Assembly (NCBI GenBank): GCA_017468395.1
Contig: JAFUIR010000011.1
Location: 356,618-420,617, forward strand
Reading direction: 5' to 3'
Length of the DNA stretch: 64,000 nucleotides
Source: Lachnospiraceae bacterium
GTDB taxonomy: Bacteria; Bacillota; Clostridia; Lachnospirales; Lachnospiraceae
The notes beneath the pieces were generated by a model. The model searched no databases, was not told the DNA's origin, and saw nothing but the letters and a program-made list of their open reading frames with translations. Made by a program: the position numbers and the translations under genes. Below are positions 62,524 through 64,000 of the stretch, piece by piece (the first letter of the stretch is position 1; each line of letters starts with the position of its first letter).

Positions 62524-62555
62524 GGAATACAGAACAAGATGAAAGAGGAAACAAC

Positions 62556-64000
62556 ATGAATTTGATTAACATAGAGAATCTGACAAAGTCCTATACGGAG
62601 AGGAAATTATTTGATGGTGCATCCTTTTCCTTACAGGAAGGAGAGAAGGTAGGTGTCATTGGTATCAATGGAACCGGAAAGACAACCTTACTAAAAATGA
62701 TTATGGGTGAGGAAGAAACGGATGAAGGAACCGTTACACTCGCTAATCATGTGGTGCTTCGTTACCTGCCACAGCATCCGGAGTTTGCACCGGATAAAAG
62801 TAGTTTGGATTGTGTACTGGAAGGAAATGTGACAGAGGAAAACCGTTGGTCCATAGAGAGTGAAGCCAAGGCAATGATGACACGTCTTGGGATTAAAGAT
62901 TTCATGCAACCTGCGGGACAGTTATCCGGAGGTCAGAGAAAACGACTTGCACTCATTTCGGTACTGCTTTCCCCGGCAGACATTCTTTTGTTGGATGAGC
63001 CTACAAACCATTTGGATAATGAAATGGCAGATTGGTTGGAAGACTATCTGAAAAAGTGGAGAGGGGCACTCATCATGGTAACCCATGACCGTTACTTTTT
63101 AGATAGCGTGACGAATCGAATTATAGAAATCGATAAGGGTCTGATTTATAGTTACCAGACAAATTATTCAGGATACTTGGAATTGAAAACCCAGCGTCAG
63201 GAAATGGAGTTGGCAAGTGAAAGAAAACGTCAGTCCATACTTCGTGTAGAACTGGAATGGATACGCAGAGGAGCCAGAGCGCGTTCCACAAAGCAGAAAG
63301 CACATATACAGCGTTATGAGGAGTTAAGAGATCGTCAGGCACCGGTGCAGGATTCGCAGGTGAAATTAAGTTCTATCTCAACAAGACTTGGAAAAACCAC
63401 AGTAGAGCTGGAACATATCTGTAAAGCATATGGGGAGAAAATACTGATAGATGATTTTTCCTATATCTTTTTAAAAGGGGACAGAGTTGGATTTGTTGGA
63501 CCGAACGGCTGTGGAAAATCCACGCTGATGAAAATTATTGCAGGAATGATACCGCCGGACTCCGGACAGGTTATCATTGGTCAGACTGTTAAGATGGGTT
63601 ATTATGCACAGGAAATCGCTTCAGAAAAGGGAGGCGATGAAAATGAAGTTGACCTATCTTATATGGACCCAAAGCAAAGAGTGATTGATTATGTGAAGGA
63701 TACCGCAGAATATATCCAGACAACAGAGGGTAGTATCTCTGCATCCGCCATGTTGGAAAGATTTTTATTTCCACCGGAAAAACAATATAGTCCGATTGGA
63801 AAACTGTCCGGCGGTGAGAAGAAGAGATTAAACTTACTTCGTGTGCTGGCCACTTCCCCAAATTACATCCTTTTGGATGAGCCTAGTAACAACCTTGACA
63901 TAGCCACATTAACCATATTAGAAGATTACCTGGACCGTTATGAGGGAATTGTTGTTACCGTGTCTCATGACCGATATTTTCTTGACAGAACCATGAAACG
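62556..64000 (+). CDS. ABC-F family ATP-binding protein (3' end outside window)
   Basis: The frame starts with ATG after AAGAGGAAA and stays open to the end of the window, giving 481 residues. The first ATPase domain has GINGTGKTT, LSGGQRKRLAL and LLLDEPTNHLD, then a basic arm (RRGARARSTKQKAH), then GPNGCGKST, LSGGEKKRLNLL and LLDEPSNNLD followed by VTVSHDRYFL. Unlike the truncated gene upstream, the second Walker B Glu and switch His are present. It has a short acidic insert (about residues 360-375) not found upstream. ABC-F proteins act at the ribosome in translation or antibiotic protection. Which of these applies cannot be told. Confidence 0.9.
   Translation, partial: MNLINIENLTKSYTERKLFDGASFSLQEGEKVGVIGINGTGKTTLLKMIMGEEETDEGTVTLANHVVLRYLPQHPEFAPDKSSLDCVLEGNVTEENRWSIESEAKAMMTRLGIKDFMQPAGQLSGGQRKRLALISVLLSPADILLLDEPTNHLDNEMADWLEDYLKKWRGALIMVTHDRYFLDSVTNRIIEIDKGLIYSYQTNYSGYLELKTQRQEMELASERKRQSILRVELEWIRRGARARSTKQKAHIQRYEELRDRQAPVQDSQVKLSSISTRLGKTTVELEHICKAYGEKILIDDFSYIFLKGDRVGFVGPNGCGKSTLMKIIAGMIPPDSGQVIIGQTVKMGYYAQEIASEKGGDENEVDLSYMDPKQRVIDYVKDTAEYIQTTEGSISASAMLERFLFPPEKQYSPIGKLSGGEKKRLNLLRVLATSPNYILLDEPSNNLDIATLTILEDYLDRYEGIVVTVSHDRYFLDRTMK

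Larger units (their letters stand above)
62368..62555. other. junction segment between the two ABC-F genes, with direct repeats
   Basis: From 62368 the sequence no longer matches an ABC-F gene. It is AT-rich and holds two near-identical 17-base direct repeats (62401-62417 and 62461-62477, GTGTATtGTGTAaTAAA and GTGTATaGTGTAgTAAA) exactly 60 bases apart, then a terminator-like hairpin and a promoter for the second gene. It could be the end of an inserted element or the scar of a rearrangement. No recombinase gene is visible before the window ends. Confidence 0.6.

Noticed and set aside
1-64000. tRNA, rRNA, CRISPR arrays, replication origin
   Set aside because: I saw no tRNA cloverleaf, rRNA segment, regular repeat-spacer array or DnaA-box cluster by eye. 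A tRNAscan or CRISPR search could still find something I missed.

Overview
The window looks like chromosomal DNA from a Gram-positive, low-to-mid GC member of the Clostridia, most likely a Lachnospiraceae-type bacterium. The grounds are strong AGGAGG-type ribosome sites, TTGACA/TATAAT promoters with 17-base spacers, a CsoR copper switch, DegV, LCP and GH25 proteins, and the general style of the proteins. This placement is inference from sequence character; there is no rRNA or other marker gene here.

Layout. (1) Bases 1-1420: the end of a membrane protein and a divergent membrane-anchored SGNH-fold protein. (2) Bases 1581-26812: a long, nearly uninterrupted plus-strand surface-glycan locus. 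It holds a large cell-wall GH25 protein with an acidic cytoplasmic tail, rmlB, rmlA, a second GH25 protein, rmlC, an ABC-2 export permease, a polytopic DUF6056-like protein, a Wzt-like ATPase with a C-terminal carbohydrate-binding-like extension, a methyltransferase-kinase resembling the chain-capping enzyme WbdD, several GT2 glycosyltransferases, a phosphoglucomutase, a polyprenyl-phosphate sugar transferase, an LCP ligase and a rhamnosyltransferase-like protein. Together they can make dTDP-4-keto-rhamnose precursors, start a lipid-linked glycan, extend it, perhaps cap it, export it and attach it to the wall. No rmlD is visible. (3) Bases 26919-33288: HtrA-type protease, a long-form ClpX, a subtilisin-like S8 protease and aroA on the other strand. 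(4) Bases 33425-38856: a GtrII-like membrane protein followed by a VTC-domain / DUF4956 / CotH-kinase operon. (5) Bases 38853-44082: a LacI regulator divergent from xylulokinase, DUF4867 and a fucose/arabinose-isomerase-family gene, with three operator-like palindromes between. (6) Bases 44201-48272: DegV, then a CsoR-CopA copper operon in which the CopA gene ends in an in-frame CopZ-like domain with its own ribosome site. (7) Bases 48299-52003: an AraC regulator, a MATE transporter and a GT4 glycosyltransferase. (8) Bases 52029-55201: a yybP-ykoY (manganese) riboswitch with terminator in front of an FtsX-type ABC transporter. (9) Bases 55378-61040: a second DegV, an Rpn-family nuclease, a GH31 glucosidase and a serine hydrolase. 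(10) Bases 61077-64000: an ABC-F gene broken inside its second Walker B motif, then a short AT-rich junction with direct repeats and a second, related ABC-F gene that runs off the window.

The most interesting items are the manganese-type riboswitch in front of an FtsX/MacB-like ABC transporter with a readable antiterminator, the WbdD-like capping enzyme in a Gram-positive ABC-export glycan locus, the nested CopZ start, the pair of related long imperfect palindromes (29941-30202 and 39908-40084), and the interrupted ABC-F gene. I saw no tRNA, rRNA, CRISPR array, transposase of a classical IS, or replication origin.
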